A DNA stretch of 64,000 bases from Diadema setosum. Taxonomy: Eukaryota; Echinodermata; Echinoidea; Diadematoida; Diadematidae. The translations under genes and the position numbers were made by a program. This document shows, one piece after another, positions 21,136-34,000 of the stretch. The notes under the pieces were generated by a model. The model worked only from the letters and a program-made list of their open reading frames with translations. It was not told the origin of the DNA and ran no database searches. The DNA is taken from the NCBI GenBank assembly GCA_033980235.1, contig CM067068.1, positions 36,061,546-36,125,545 of the forward strand. Direction: 5' to 3'. The stretch's first letter is position 1. Each line of letters opens with the position of its first letter.

Positions 21136-22250
21136 CCTTAATTAGGAGACACTCTCCTAATGATAAAACCATGGAGTTTGTCTGTTCCGGACATCTCTCG
21201 AAAATGATATTTCCTGTCTTGAGATGCTAATAATGCTAGTACCGGGCACATAATGTAACTCAAAAATTTGATACCATATCATAGTACTACCTGATTGGTT
21301 GGTCATATCCACGGAGACTGTTTCATCACCAGACAGAGAAATTACCATAGAATTTCACCTGTCATTCCATAAAGGGTAACGTTCTCTTCCTCTCCCAAAG
21401 GATTTGAAGCTCATACATTTCTATTCATGTTTTAAAAAGTATTATGATGGTTGCGTCATATTTTACGCCGTTCACAAAAATTGCATGTGTCAGCAATGTT
21501 TAAAACTAGAGTTTATGCAATCATTTATTTAAAAAAGTAGTAACCAAGGCAAATTATAAATGTCAGCATGCCAAAGGTAGAACTGATGTTCAAAAAAAGC
21601 AATAGAAATAATGAAATTCTACATGCGTTGTTGATATAATTCAGTTACTTTGTTTTATTACCTGTATTAATTTCGAAATTTCGATGTCTTCGAATGTTGA
21701 TATGCACAAACACTAAGAAACGCTCCAACAAGTCTGATATAGATGTAATTTATCAAAACATTATATCATCCTTCTACACATTTGATCATTGATCAATTTG
21801 ATCAATCAATCCTTGATGCGATGGACATCACAACGAATACTGCATACAAAAATTTTAAATGTATGAAGAACACAGGATGATTAATGCTTTAAATATGATA
21901 AACAGTGAGAAGGAATAAATCTTTCGTGATTATGACATGTTTTTTTTCTTTCATTTTGTATTCGTAAACAGTGTCGAGTGGCTTCTCATTATGCAGTATA
22001 ATAGGTGTCATTCGTCAAGTTATATCAATTAATGAATACATGACGAAAGAAAGAGGTACTTTATATACATTCATATTATGTACATCTTTGAATAAACAGA
22101 AACGCAAACAATACTCGTATGTGTATAGACCCATTCACTGTGACTCATGTTGGCCACAAGGGGGAGGGGGGCAAACTTTGGTAAAAGATGATTTCATGGG
22201 TTATGTAATGAGTCCGGCGCTACGACAATGCATACATCAGCTGTTGTTAG
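21136..22250. other. Intergenic stretch, nothing recognised
   Basis: AT-rich single-copy-looking DNA between the fold-back element and the palindrome at 22255. No coding pattern, RNA or clear repeat was seen. Confidence 0.6.
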
Positions 22251-22254
22251 GAGT

Positions 22255-22388
22255 ACTTACACTGCAAAAAGTCCGGTGTTAAATTTTTGCATTTTCTACA
22301 CCTGTGGGTGTGGTCCTATATTGAAGTTTGATCGGTGTTAGATTTAACACCCGTGGTGTTAAATCTAACACCGATGTTTTTACAGTGT
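22255..22388. mobile_element. Palindromic mini-element, GGTGTTAAATCTAACACC core
   Basis: Ends TTACACTGCAAAAA and TTTTTACAGTGTAA are inverted. Inside, GGTGTTAGATTTAACACC and GGTGTTAAATCTAACACC form tight palindromes. At about 130 bases it can fold entirely and encodes nothing. Confidence 0.75.
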
Positions 22389-22997
22389 AAAGCCCCCCCC
22401 CCCTCTAGTTATAGAGGGATACAAAAATATAGAAATAGATACGACAGAGCGATTGAGAGAGACCAACAAAAAAGAAGGGAGAGAATGAAAAACTATTAAC
22501 ATTTGTGTTTATCATGACGGCTCTGCAAACTCCAGACACATAATTATAAGCAGATCATCACCCACAATGCAACCAATCTTCAATTTGTATAGACCACTAT
22601 AAAATATATAATTTTGGGATGATTGTTGTGATATTCATCAGTTTTATATTGATTTGATTTGTTTGTATGTTTATCTGTATGTTTGTTTGTTTGATTTGTT
22701 GTTGTTGTTGTTGTTGTGTTATATTGCTGATTGGGTTCAAATTACGGATTCCCGCATATAAAAGAGGATTCCCTGATATGACAGCGGTATTTTGCGAGTG
22801 GAATTCCATAACTTCTCGGTATAGCGGGCTATAAATACTTCAGGTGACTGATATCTTCTACATCTAAACAGCTATATTATAAGTGGGAGTAAAGGTGGGC
22901 AAGAAAGGGTTTTCATGTATCCTCAAATACGAGATGCACTAAAGCAACTATAATTGATGACATATTGGAGAATCATAGAAGTATGCCTGAGCACAGA

Positions 22998-23040
22998 CTC
23001 TCCTCTCTATCTCTCTCTCTCTCCCTCTCTTATTCTCTCT
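22998..23040 (+). repeat. (CT)n-rich tract downstream of gene 2
   Basis: Interrupted CT repeat. The stretch 22389-23460 otherwise holds only a short (GTT)n (22695-22717). I did not find a canonical AATAAA for gene 2 in the 400 bases after its stop. Confidence 0.85.
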
Positions 23041-23460
23041 GACTTCTATATCGATTCATATGTTTATGTAATACACACCTATTTAAGCATAAATATGCAA
23101 CTATACATTTATGAAAATATGAATAATTATTTCTATATAATACATTTCATATGATTATACAGAGAGGGAAAGAAAGAGAAACAGAGGGTGTGCTTATGCG
23201 TGTGTCTGCTATTTCAGTATGTATCAATCCGCCAATTTGCATCGCCCGGTCAATCTATTATATATTGTTTTCCCCTTTCTCTCTTATTATCTGTCTCTCT
23301 CCCGCACTTCATGTCGTACCTCCGTCCGGACGTTTAGTCCGGAAGATACGAACGATACGATACAATCTCTAGCTGTTCTTTCATTCAAAAATAACTGGCA
23401 AAGCTGCATCAGGTATGTTAAAATATTATAATCATTTCTTCCTGATGATCTTGCTGCATT

Positions 23461-23594
23461 TCACGATCTATCCGCACTCTCCTCGGGTCGCGTTCGCAAG
23501 TAGAGGTAGGCAGAGTGGCCGATGAGGTCTAGAAATTCGAAGACGGTGAGAATACTTCCCCCCAGCCACAGCCCAAGGGAGCCACCGATATCAC
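23461..23594 (-). CDS. Gene 2 exon 9 (TM2, pore motif and stop)
   Basis: The acceptor CCGTGGCAG precedes 23594; TGA is at 23463-23461. It encodes IGGSLGLWLGGSILTVFEF, the DEG/ENaC TM2 signature with the G-x-S filter as G-G-S, then a tail LRTRPEESADRS. This exon establishes the family unambiguously. Its gene 1 and gene 3 counterparts lie outside the window. Confidence 0.95.
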
Positions 23595-25501
23595 CTGCCA
23601 CGGGGAAAAGTAAAGTGCATCCCTTTATCAATGCTACTCCTTTACGAAGAGCGAAACAGAACAGTCAATGTTTCATTGACATCAGACAAATTGTCACAAG
23701 TTAGGAAGTTAGCACAAGGAACCAGCGATCACTTGTTAACATGAGCGATGAAGTGAAGTACATGATAGAGTTTATTTCTGATATGGAGAGCAGAGGGAGA
23801 CCCTCACAGCTTGTGTGACGCTAGGGAAAAAAAGATCAGAAATTTGTGAATAGAATGAGTGAAATAAACAATTTCTAAGCAAGAAAGACAAAGTCAAGCC
23901 AATGATAAAGTTGTCTCTGTTAGAGAGTAGAATTAAAGTCGCGTTTTCTTTAAATCAGACCAAAACCTAAATTTGACATTTGAAAGGCAGCGATACCACT
24001 TGTTAGCAGGAAAGACAAGATGCTTGAAACATTTTGACAACTTTAAATTGAGGAAGGGCTAGAATGATTATGGTGGAAACAATTCACATTTTCACACGAG
24101 GAGAACGAGAACAGTTTTGCATACATACCATTCTAAAAAGTTTTATGTGAAGTTTTCCAAAACCATGATAGAGATGCCATAATTAAAATCATGATGAAAC
24201 TGAAGTGTGGAGGAGGCAACAGAAATATACTTACAAAGCAAACTAAAAAAGCTGTATGCAACTTTCTGCTTGGTCCTGTACACAATCATGTCCTTGAAGA
24301 ATACATTGATGCCGCATATGTTGTCCCTGGATTTCATAAATAGAATTCACCTTCAAGATGGCGATAATGATAACTACGAAAGGCCTTTCTTTGCCTAAAG
24401 CCATCTTGTATAAATTAAACTAGAAAGATTATAATGTTGGTAATTATGAATAATGATTGACTCTTAAAAACTGTCATATTCTATTCAAAATAAAAGCAGA
24501 ATTTCTTTCAGCGTTTTTTTTTTTTTTTTTTTTTAAGTTTCACCTGTTTTCCCGATGAAGTGTTATTGGTCACAAGCAATGTGCTGATGGCATATTGCAT
24601 CACAGGTCGCTCAACCAGCACGTAAATATTCAATAACTTTCTTTCTAGCAATGGGATTAATTCACTTTTTGAGTCAGATCATTTAAATGCTGCAATAACT
24701 GAGCAATTACGACTGCTAAAAAAGGCAATTCCATATTAAGTCAAGTTATCGTAGTTAAACATGAGCAACTGTTATGACTTTTAAGTTCTCTCACCTTATC
24801 ATGCTCATTGGCATGATACTGCTAAAACCGAACTCGTATCTTTAAAACAAGTGAATCTCAGAAATCCATGACTTCCTTATTTGGTGTTCCGTTTCGTAAA
24901 TATTAACTGCCGTGTTGTCACTCGACTTGAATATTGATTCGTTAGTTGTTGTGTTGTTGTTTTTGATCGTCTAAAAACAGCACTTACTTGAAATAACTTT
25001 CGTTAATGCCATAAATGTCGCTGTATGCTTCTCGGTAGAAAGCACTCGGGTGTTCGGCGTGGGTCACCGATGCTGAGTACGTTACACTTGAACATTCCAG
25101 CGGGCATCGGCAGGTGGTATTTGACATGAACGAATCTGATACGCAGATAAGATCGTGACTAATTAGAAGTATTTCATTTCATATCATTTCTAAAAACACG
25201 AAATATTACATACACGTAATAGCACAAAATTACAACAATATTGTAACAAAGCAAAATATTGTGAACTGACAATAAGTACTTTGGATATGGTGGCCTTTCT
25301 GATTATACGAAATTGAAACTGATGGAAATAAAGGGGACTGCTGGAAAGCAGGGCTTGTAATTTGCAGTCTCGTCGTGAATAATAATTGTAGTTACTGAAC
25401 TAACAATACTTACGCAGACTGCCTAAAAACAAGAAAGAAAAAAGAAGCATGTACACACACACTCACACACACACAAACAAAAAAAAAGCAATCACGAGGC
25501 A

Positions 25502-25542
<41 letters not shown>

Positions 25543-28010
25543 CTGTGTTAAAAAATATGGCTTGGAAAGAATAACGGGAAGAGACTAAGGTGGACAGGGA
25601 AAGGGGGTAGGAAGAGGAATTGAAGGGCCAATACCAGTGCACACGAGATACAAGATGAGAGGTTTTTGCAAGCTTGCGAGGTTTTGCAAGTTTTAACAGT
25701 AATTGCCACTGATCACCTCGTCCTGATTTGAGCCTTCTCTTCAATACTGCATGGTGTTCATAGTGTACAAAACCTCGGCCCTTCTTCCGGAGCACACAAA
25801 CACTCAGACTCACACTTACACAAACACAAACACAAACACTGATAATAACACTAACACACAACATTTGCTGAATCGCGCAGGCCAGTAACCGAGTATGTCC
25901 AGGAATGTAAGCCTCTGGTTAAAGCGTTGATCAGCATGCACGATCTTATGTATCTTCCTAAACTGAGCTTTCGATATCATTGTATTTGCGACAGACGCAC
26001 ATCATTACTCTCAACATCGCTCCAGATTACTAAGTATTCAATAAACTCCGCAGACCACATTTTGTTGTCCCTGAGCGCTTGACATCCCTCAGAAGCTGCC
26101 ATGGGCTTAATCATTTTCACTGCGAGAATGCGTGCATAAACGTACGCACTTCGCAATCCTATTTTGACACTGAGTAATAGGATGACCATGTCATTGTTCT
26201 TCTGCTAATGATAAGTCATGACACCAAAGCGATCAAATGCCCATCACAGCATGTTTGCGTTTTGGACGTCTTAATAGCATCAAAACTTACGGTGTGCTGG
26301 ATTGATACAAGTGAAAAATTCCCAGGCTGTACACTCTCTTGCGTTACCTGTATACAGAAAAGATATCGAAGTGGGTGTGGTCACATTAAGTAGTTACTTA
26401 ACTCAAGGAGGTTCAAGAGCTGGAGTTCCAGCTGGCTGTAATTATTCAAACAGCTGTGAGTTTTTTATTGATGAGCAAAATAATTTCACAGGTGCATATA
26501 TGCATTTGATGATCGGGGTTTGATGCCGACTTCTATCTGATCAATCAGAAGATTCATTTTGAACTCTTAACATAATGTTAAGTAACAGCTAGTTTATTGA
26601 TCAAATGAAGTGAAATTTCCTCCGATGAGGAAATTTGTAAAACATAAGTGAATACTGTCCAGAAATATGTGCAAAAGTGTAAGTAAGGGCCAACTGATGT
26701 TTTGAAAGCGTTTAAACCATACCCTCCTGGAAAGCTGATTTTTTTTTTCACTTTGCCGCATAAGAGTCCGACATATAAAACTGATATGATACACTCTTCA
26801 AGTATAGTTCTTTATTGTATAAAATCAACATATCAAATTACTCCTAGACATACCCAGCCAAGTACTTTTTATTTCTACTTCATCAATATTTGCCCAATTC
26901 TTATTTGCGCATCCTCGTGTTTTTTGTTTGTGTGGTTTTTTTTTTAACATTATGTACAACTCATCTTTAAAAGTAGTAATGCCCAAAAAGGATTTCCCAT
27001 CAAAAAATACATATCTTAATTTGGGGAATTGCTAATGATCGTGATGCATATAGACATGAATCCATAGCCTGGTTTGCCATTAATTTAATGCTTTCCTTTT
27101 TGACAATGGGTCTTCTTGACAACCTAAAAGCTTGGCCGAGGTGTGCCTGACGTCACAATAGAGAATGCTTTTAGGGAGACAACAGCCGTGTTCACATCAG
27201 CCCGAAATTTCGAGATTGCGCGCTATTCGTACAATCTCGAGATTGGATTTTCACAACCCGATGACAAAACAGCGCGCCATTTGATAATGCGAATTCAAAT
27301 TAGTGTGCTAAAGCTAAGCTCGAGAAAATATCTCAACCAAACTCGGGAAATTTCCGAAATAGCGGGATGATTTGCGAACTAGCGCGCTATTTGACAATGT
27401 CAATGCGCCTCACGGAATTAGCGCGATGTATCCCATTATGCCTTCCATCCCATCATGATCGAGGCAACCTGCACACAATTCGCGGGTAATTTTTTGTTTT
27501 TTGTTTTTATTAAAGGCGCGCGCTCTACCGATGATGTTTGCGCATGCTCAGCTACCAAATTAGCTCGAAAATATAAAAATCGGGCTAATTCTCTTCGGGC
27601 TGATGTGATTAGGAAATGAAATAGTGCGCTAATTTACGATCGAAAAAAAAAAATCTCGAGATTGAATTGTCATCGAGCTGATGTGAAAACGCCGTGTAAA
27701 TTGATTATGTACTTATACAATGATTTCCGAATAAAGAGGAAACAAAGACAATTGTTTTTATAGTAGTCGCCATGTCATACCTCTCATGCTCAGTGTTTTG
27801 CAGCCACAGCGACGTATGAAGTGGTCGTCTTGGCATTCGTTCATGCACTCCACGTGTTTGTAGTAGTTGTAATGCTTCAGCTCCTTACTTCCACATATGC
27901 CGTGTGGGGGCGGCAGATTGGTCACCTGTGAGAGGGACAGACGATCGACGGAATATTAAAGTCAGCTCGGAATTAGCTCATGTGCACATGGGTAGAGATG
28001 ATCTTGCTTT

Positions 28011-28064
<54 letters not shown>

Positions 28065-31000
28065 ATTTGCTAAGACACTTCGTTCGTCTTCAGAGTGACA
28101 TAGCGCATAAGCATGTCCGGCAATACAATTCATGGAATTCATCAGTCATGTTCAAGTAAGGAATGAACTTGCGTAAGTGAGCAGAATGGTTCATCGACTA
28201 AAACTTTGAAAGCCATCTGTTTCATCATTTGCATTGAATGTATTAACTACCTTTTTCTATTCATTGTGCCAAATACCACTTTTGTTCTCAGGTGGATGTT
28301 CTGCACAGCATCGTATACAAGCATTAGGACTACTTGATTAATCATGACATCACAGATCTTTAGCTCAGTGGATTTAATAAGCAACATGCTATGTTGGTCC
28401 AGATGACCTTTTTTTTTTCTGCTCGTGCGCTATAGAAAGTGGAACCCTAAACTGGCTTATTCCCCAGCTGTACAAAGAAATCGCTCTTTAGGAAATAAAA
28501 GAAAGATGATGATGCGGCCAATGTGTTTCAAGAGGCTTTTAGGATAAAACCATTAGGTGGTTAAAATGCTCATATGACCGTAACTGAATGAGTTCTTGAA
28601 TAATTAATGCGAAGAAAGGTTTCCATTTACATCCTATGCGTGCTTTCAATTACTGAAGAAAATCATGTGTTTGGACGTTGGGTTCAACGGGTATACCTAC
28701 GGAAGACTACTGTCATTTTCAATAACAGTTCGTCTGTTAGCAGGGATCGACACTAACGGTGGCCCGGGGCCACCATAAATGAAAGTGGGGCCACTAAATT
28801 TCAAAAAAGGGCAACTCGGCCACCCAAATCTTTTGAAAAGTATGTCAATAAATTCGTAACTTTTTGCGCCGGAAATTAGCAGTTCAATGTATTTCTTTAA
28901 AGGATGGATGGAAAGGACTGAATGAGTGCCTTAGAGTGAGTGTTGCGAGTTTGTTGAGGTTTATTAATGAGGGTATAAGTCAAACTTCCAATTCTTACTA
29001 TGATAAAACTTAAATTTTTGACTCATTAAAAAAAAAAGGACTTTTAATATTTTTTTATTGTTTTTTTCGGGCCACCAAATTTTTCTTTCGGGCAACCAAA
29101 AATTTGAACTTGACTATTTTGGTGGCCCGATGGGGCCGCCAAACAAAAAAGTTAGTGTGGAGCCCTGCGTTAGGTATAGTTTGTTTGTTTGTTTGTTTGT
29201 TTGTTTGTTTGTTTGTTTGTTTGTTTTTTGCATTTACTCAATGTACCCAGGTAAACCTAGACATGAGTGTACCAACTCACTATGAATAAGTTTCACCACA
29301 ACCACGTGACGAGTTTTGTATGTCAAAGAATCAGGATAAACCGAAACGAAGAGATTAATGACGACAGTCTAGATATTTGGAAATCAAGTCCATAAATGTT
29401 GCCGTTGTGTCAAGATATGTTATTATGTTTTCCTGTCATTCGGTGAAAGAGAAAAAAACAACCATAAAAATCTCCGGGTATTGTAGCATGGCATTATCAA
29501 CAAACATACGAAGACATTTTATCAACGAATTCTATCATATCCAACATGTCCATAGCGAGTAGTACAGGCTCCACTCAATGTCTTTATGCTAGTTAATTCT
29601 ATGTGCAGACTTTGGCGAGCTTTTATCTACACAGTTTATTTGGATTGTAAATTCTCGCTGTTGAACGGTTTTTTGTGTGTGTGTCAATTTTCGAAATTTT
29701 TCTGATCAGGGGAAAAGCCAGAAAAGAAGAAAACGTTAGAATTTAGATACACGTTGAGAAAACAGCAATTAAATCATTGTCTGATTTGCCTTTAATTAGT
29801 TTTGCAGTCACTTACAATGTATGTTGCCCAACAAGCTACATTAGGTCGACATTTTTGCAGTCATCTGGTGATCTCAAGAATGTGCAAATTTACGTAGCGA
29901 GGAAAATTAGTCAATAATTTCAACGCAATTTGTTTGATTTGCTCAAGAGGTTGATTTTGAGATGACCGACAATGTTTGACCATTTAAGTAGCCTTCACGG
30001 CGAATACAAGGCGGTGTTTCAAAAAGACGCGAAGATATTTTAATTCAACGCAAAGATTGTAACCCCTCGCTTACGTAATTTCTTAGCTCTTCACTTTCTG
30101 TTTCTTCCTATATAATTACTGATAGAGATATCGATCTAATGATCTGGAAAATATTTTCTTTATAAACTGGTTGAACACGAGTTCATGAGAGGGAATTTAT
30201 TGGCGACTAGCATGATTATCTTTTATATTTTACTCTTTTTAAAGAAGCGATACACCTGTGCTTGTGTGGTGAAGAGCTCGGACTATGAAGGCAGTCTGCT
30301 GGCTGGGTTATCATTCCTATACTAGTATGTCAAAAGCTTACGTCGAGGGTTTACGAACTCAGAAAGTAAGTTGAATTGTCGGCAAAGATTTATTTTCAGT
30401 TTTACAGCTGATACTCTCTTCTTTACGAATTTGACCGTAATTGAAAAATAATCTGATAATTGTTTTCGTAAATTTTGTGATGCAGTGTCACAAAAACGTA
30501 AGGAATAATCGAAAAAAAAAGAAGTGGGAAGATTTACATCTCACATAGTACCAAACTGGGCAATTTTCATGCTTTGCTGAACTCATGTCCTTTCCCTTTC
30601 AAAATAAAACAAGCAAAAAATTATGCTCCTTTTGTTGAAAGCAGTATTGATGCAATTAACCACTGTCTGTGTCATCCTTACAGAGAATCGCATTTTTTAT
30701 GATGATACCAATTTTCTATGCTAATTTTGTGTTCCCCGCCCCTTATTCTGCACCTCTTGTGTGGTTGGACGCTAATTACCTCTGACACGTCCACCGCAGC
30801 AAGCGCCATCTCTCCAGGTGCTATGGCAAAGCCGGTGTCTTCAACGTTGGGCTCGGTACCGTAGTCGTAGAGGACGACTTGGAAGCCGGCCGAACCCCTG
30901 AGTTTGGGTTCGAAGTAATACTCCGACTGTTTGGTGTCCAGCACAACTTCAAGTCCGTGTCGTTTCCCTGATATGATTAAAAGAGACTTTCGGATGATTT

Positions 31001-34000
31001 CCACACTTTAACATTTGAACAAATATAAAATTTGGTTAAAACTGGATGCAGAGTTTCAGAATTTACAGTGATTGGGATGAGGAATAAGAATGTTTTCAAA
31101 ATAAAGCAAATCCCAATGAACAAGGATGATGACATGGCAGCCTCACTTTATGAATGCATGAGTAGGGGCTCACGGAAGCATGCAGAACAAAAGCAGAAAG
31201 AATTAAGAAATCCTACACAGATGAACTTGTTAGGCACGTGGTACTGTAATGGAATTAGATTTGCTACATTTCTGAAATATGTGAGGCTCCTATATGTCAT
31301 TTTCCTTTTTCAATGTAATTTGTTAGGGGTTTTCAGAGTTTTGATTTCTCTGCTACACGATCACAATGAATTCTACAAATCTATATACATTGAGTAGTTG
31401 ATTTATTCACTCCATGATGTGTCATTATAATCGTCTGGAATTCCCCTTTACAGTCATTGTGCTAGTATTTTCTTATCTTCAACGCTTATTTTAATGCGAT
31501 CTTCTCTTGTCGCTACCACTACGTTCTTTGTTTCCAAATTGGCCCTAGGAAGGCAAATTACTGACGTTCAAACGATGATTACTTACTTTTCCAACTCTCC
31601 AATTCCTATCATAAGTATTGTTGACTTTTTTGATCAGGTTTAGTTTCTTTCTTTTTTATATTTTGCGCTAGATGCTTTTTTGTTTTTTGCATTCTCAAGT
31701 TCATTACTTGAATTGCCATCCAGCTTACATAGTTTCTATCAACACTTTCATGACTCCTCCATCAGAAGAAAAAGACATAGTTTTTCGAAGCTAAGGCACC
31801 CCACCATCACTTCAGGTAGCAGCATTCTGACATGAAATGGAAATTTCCTAAGCAGGGTTCCCACTTAATATTTACAGTGCCGAGCTTTGGCGTGTTGTGG
31901 CGAGTTGCCTCAAAGGGGCACTTGCGGTAACTCGCGTAAAGCTCTTCATGTAACTCGGGATAAGGGCGGCGAGTTGGCTCAGTCGGTAGCGCGTCTGCCT
32001 CACGATCACGCGGCCCGCGGGGTTCGAACCCGAGTCTGGACTGAGCAATGTTGTGTGTAAACATACCGTCCCCTCTAGCAAGAGGCAAAACACTCTGTCC
32101 CTCGGATAGGACATAAAATGGAGGTCCCGTGTATGAGAGAGTCACAGCTCATGCACGTAAAAGATCCCGCTTCATTCATTCATCGCAAAGAGCAGGGTGT
32201 CTAACCCGGTGAAGTGGTCCCACCCCACATCCAACTGGACCCCATGGAAGACCAGCTTAGTGTAGCTAAATATGGGCTATCCAGCCATCTTCACAGATGG
32301 AAATGAACAACAACAACAACATAACTCGCGACAACTCGCGTAACTCGTAGTGAATCTGCAAAACTGCGAAGTAACTCGTGCTGAACTTTTTTAAACTCGT
32401 AATATACTCGTACTACTCGTAACAAACTCTCAATACTCGTACGAAGTTCGCGATTAACTCTTCTTATCAAACACGCCACCTTCAAGTATATACGCGAGTT
32501 CTGCTTGAGTTTTGAAGAGTGCGCTATACGACTCTACTACCAGTATGTGTAAGGGGGAATTGTCCTCGAGTAAGGCGCGAGTTTAGATCGAGCTCTGCGA
32601 CTTACAACGAGTTTTGTATTAGCTTATTCAGAGTACATTGCACTGACATATCAATATGGAATTATTCACATTTTCCCAGTGATTTCAAGACAGGAGACAT
32701 TCATTCAACCCTAATAGGTCATTGCCCTTACATTTCTAGCACTACGTAAAAATTAAGACAAAAAACGTTCCTCGCGGCTCAAGAAATCCAGGAAAAAACC
32801 GGAGAAGGAAATGGAGATCAATCAAGCAATGGTAGAATTATAGGTAGAAGAGCAGGAAGAGACAGTAGAAACAGAAGAGATCATCCGTGGTGAGTTACAG
32901 AGGCAGTCAGAAGACCAATCCTCTGAACAATAATAGACCCAAAGGACCAGAGCCCCATTTCATACTCTCTAAAAATATCGAGTGAAAATATTCACTTTCG
33001 AAGGAGTGACTACAAAAAAAGTGTGAATTTAGAGTGGAATTGTGGTGAATTTGGAGTGAAAATGTTCATTTTCATTTAGAGTGACCTCAGGGATCACTCC
33101 AAAATCTTCGAGTGATCCTTGAGGTCACTCCAAAACGAGTGAAAATGAATATTTTCACTCAAAGTTCACTCCAGTATCACTCTGAATTTACTCTTCTTCT
33201 TTTTTTTTTTATTTACTCCTTCAAGAGTGACTATTTCTTTTAGTTTTTTTTTTAATATATCTCTTTTAGAGAATAGAAGATGTTAGGATATATCAGCTGT
33301 TGCTGGAATGGCAACTTCCAATAGCAACAGCCAATCAGGAAACTGGATTCTTCTCGTTTCCATGACGATTGTCATCCCACCAAGACTTACTACCGTACAA
33401 ACTTTTTAATGAAATGGAGTCCAGGCGCCCGTTTCATAAAACTTGTCATCAGTGATAACTGCCACATTTCTATGACAAATTTGCTCTCAGCCAATAAGCT
33501 GCAAGAATTTCAGTAGCTTGTCACAACCATGACAACTTGTCAATGATGACAAGTTTTATTAAACAGGTCCCAGGTCCAATTAGAAGAAAATGGGAGGAAA
33601 GACCCTACTGGAGGCCAAACCGAACAGTAGGGATTGCGTGAACTCATAACGGGCTCGTAACGGGCTTGTAACAAGCTCTTAATAACTTGATGAAAGCTCG
33701 GTTTAAGACGTCCACAGGTCATCATAACTCACATCGAGATCGTTTTGACTCGTATCACGCTCGGATCACTCGTACAACTATCGTAGTAAACTCGATGTTG
33801 CCTCGTAGATCACTCATGCACAGCTCATTAAAATTGACAAATTTCACGCGAGTTCAAGCTCGCGTAGCTCGGCACAACTCGAGACTCCAACTCGGCTAAA
33901 TGGGAACCGGTAACTTTGCTATGTTTTATACGAAATAGTAGTGACAATTACTGAGTATTTCAATCAAAAGTATCGTACTGACAGTCTTTATAGCGCGAGT

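Larger units (their letters stand above)
31850..33915. mobile_element. About 2 kb fold-back element built of ACTCGT/ACGAGT words, with nested insertions
   Basis: The outer ends are inverted (GGTTCCCACTTA near 31856; TAAATGGGAACC near 33897). Both arms are long runs of degenerate ACTCG-type words: TAACTCGCG and CTCGTAA on the left (32320-32460), CTCGTATCACGCTCGG and AACTCGAGAC on the right (33640-33890). Nested inside are a SINE (31965-32321), a palindrome (32966-33270) and a MITE (33427-33575). No coding capacity; gene 2 intron 4. Confidence 0.6.

Noticed and set aside
23000..23460. Polyadenylation signal for gene 2
   Set aside because: No AATAAA or ATTAAA found on the minus strand in the first 400 bases after the stop; the 3' end is left undefined.
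25463..25864. 133-codon minus-strand frame
   Set aside because: Both ends are made of CA and CT microsatellites; no domain in the middle.
6697..31451. Shared 480-base sequence in intron 4 of genes 1 and 2 as intron sequence inherited from the gene duplication
   Set aside because: It has inverted ends and TTAA-type edges, so two insertions of one MITE family explain it; inheritance is possible but not needed.
31807..32145. 112-codon minus-strand frame
   Set aside because: It lies in the tRNA-derived SINE; a matching frame occurs in the other SINE copy simply because the repeat is conserved.
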